Positions 63,036 to 64,000 of a stretch of DNA of 64,000 bases are shown piece by piece. The DNA is taken from positions 62,001 through 126,000 of the forward strand of contig SVHW01000002.1 in assembly GCA_015055655.1 (NCBI GenBank), in the 5' to 3' direction. Both the position numbers and the translations under genes were made by a program. The notes under the pieces were generated by a model. The model was not told the DNA's origin. It worked only from the letters and a program-made list of their open reading frames with translations, and ran no database searches. The stretch comes from Clostridiales bacterium (GTDB lineage Bacteria > Bacillota > Clostridia > Christensenellales > Borkfalkiaceae). Numbering within the stretch: position 1 is the first letter of the stretch; the number at the start of each line of letters is the position of its first letter.

Positions 63036-64000
63036 ATGAAAACGATACGATATAATAAAGGGATGCGTGGCAAGATAATCGCCACGCTTCTCGTTCTATG
63101 TATGCTATTCTTTTTGGCAACGCCGTTGCTATTTACAAACGGGGCTACGTTTGTTGCGAGGGCGGCGGCGGACGACGTGATGACGATTCAACGTTACGAC
63201 GTCGATATGTCGGTGCAAACGGACAGGAAGGTGGTTGTCAAAGAAACGATTGTCATGACGGCGAATAAGACGGGCAGACGTTTTACACGCGCGTTACCCT
63301 TGGAGGGCGCAAGGTATTTCGATGTATCTGCAACGTGCGTAGGTGAAAACGCGTCGTATTACGTGGAGGACGAAGACGAGTATTTAAATCTCGTTTGCGA
63401 GTTATATACGCCCTCTGGCACGACGCGCACGTATGAACTTGCCTATACGATGGAACAACCGCGCGGTGATATTGATAACGGTATGCAAATCGACGTAGTG
63501 GGGTTCGGTTGGAGCGTGCCGTTGCATAACGTTTCGGTGACGATGCATTTCCCCGATAGGGCAACGATAGAAAAAGCGTGGATTTCCCGCTACGGGGAAA
63601 AAGGCCCGTCGCAAGAATTTTCTTTGCAGCAGTTATCCGCCGACGGTAAAACGCTTGTTTTGAAAGCGGATAAATTGAATACGTATTACAACGTATACGA
63701 CGAAAAGGTGGCGGAAGGTGTGTACGTGAAATTCACGTTTGCCGACGGCGTTTTGCAAAGTTATTTTTCTACGCAGGTCTTTCCTGACGGGGCGTGGAAG
63801 ATACTGGTGTTTGGCGGTATATGCGTGATAATTGCGTTCGTCATCGGCGTCGTTTTGCGTAAGAAACGGGAGATTATCACGACGGTGAATATTGCCGCGC
63901 CTGACGATATGGACCCGATGAAAATGGGCAAGTGGCTCGACGGGAACGTGGACAGCGAAGACGTCACCTCGATGATTTATTATTTTGCGCATAAGGGCTA
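63036..64000 (+). CDS. DUF2207 membrane protein (3' end outside window)
   Basis: Open to the right edge, 321 codons seen. It has a signal-like or membrane segment (TLLVLCMLFFLATPLLF), a beta-rich extracytoplasmic DUF2207 region (residues ~40-240: VMTIQRYDVDMSVQTDRKV, FGWSVPLHNVSVTMHFP) and a membrane segment near 255 (VFGGICVIIAFVIGVVL). The cytoplasmic segment then begins with DPMKMGKWLDGNVDSEDVTSMI, typical of DUF2207. It starts 5 bp after lemA, the usual lemA-DUF2207 pairing. TTTTAAGGA provides a weak ribosome site. Confidence 0.88.
   Translation, partial: MKTIRYNKGMRGKIIATLLVLCMLFFLATPLLFTNGATFVARAAADDVMTIQRYDVDMSVQTDRKVVVKETIVMTANKTGRRFTRALPLEGARYFDVSATCVGENASYYVEDEDEYLNLVCELYTPSGTTRTYELAYTMEQPRGDIDNGMQIDVVGFGWSVPLHNVSVTMHFPDRATIEKAWISRYGEKGPSQEFSLQQLSADGKTLVLKADKLNTYYNVYDEKVAEGVYVKFTFADGVLQSYFSTQVFPDGAWKILVFGGICVIIAFVIGVVLRKKREIITTVNIAAPDDMDPMKMGKWLDGNVDSEDVTSMIYYFAHKG

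Noticed and set aside
1..64000. tRNA, rRNA, transposase, integrase or prophage genes
   Set aside because: None recognised on either strand, so a mobile-element origin for any region rests only on the 41-bp direct repeats.

Overview
The window reads as a chromosomal segment of an anaerobic, low-to-mid GC Bacillota (Clostridia-type) bacterium, probably an uncultured gut lineage. That assignment is inference. It rests on strong SigA-type promoters (TTGACA / 17 bp / TATAAT), AGGAGG-type ribosome sites, pyruvate formate-lyase, a two-gene SUF-like Fe-S system, meso-DAP dehydrogenase, RqcP, DUF1846 and DUF1540 proteins, and BspA-like and InlB-like surface lipoproteins. No rRNA, tRNA, transposase, phage structural gene or CRISPR array was found. 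Both ends cut a gene: HU on the left and a DUF2207 protein on the right.

Layout. 1-6150: HU, an rplI-yitT operon, DUF1540, an EIIC-like membrane protein with a PHP-domain protein, and DUF1846. 6242-14220: a single 2619-residue lipoprotein with 41 copies of a 19-residue Cys-rich repeat, FN3-like and InlB-like modules and a C-terminal TIM-barrel-like domain. 14305-19760: NUDIX hydrolase, purA, an XRE repressor divergent from a BspA-type leucine-rich lipoprotein, and ddh. 19807-22578: rqcP-ispDF-radA on the minus strand. 22619-30780: rpoB-rpoC with its own promoter and a long leader. 30940-34760: the formate-lyase locus, in the order pflA, thioredoxin-like gene, PFL core, and a separate glycyl-radical domain gene. 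34775-36651: an MBL-fold hydrolase and a TcdA-like E1 enzyme. 36654-38292: a compact module framed by two identical 41-bp terminators. It holds a small DUF1292-like gene, a 62-bp tandem-repeat array, three operator palindromes and an XRE regulator. 38310-40626: metY-metAA. 40672-47900: a five-gene peptide ABC transporter whose second permease carries an RCC1-like insertion. 47967-52893: CorC-type protein, galE, a YgjP-like metalloprotease and a transglutaminase-like lipoprotein. 52968-57606: a SufC-SufB-like pair and two convergent M18 aminopeptidases. 57716-64000: marR with an ABC exporter, an alpha/beta hydrolase, DUF378, and lemA-DUF2207.

How the genes fit together. Metabolism is fermentative: pyruvate formate-lyase, its activase and transsulfuration-independent methionine synthesis through O-acetylhomoserine. 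Peptide use is prominent, with an oligopeptide importer, two aminopeptidases and a metalloprotease. Three lipoproteins share the same Cys-containing module, which points to a common surface architecture.

Best candidates for something new: (1) the 36.65-38.3 kb repeat-array module, where a predicted leftward promoter would transcribe about ten 62-nt structured repeats ahead of a small gene under an adjacent repressor; (2) PFL split into a core and a separate glycyl-radical polypeptide; (3) the RCC1-containing permease; (4) the 41-repeat giant lipoprotein.
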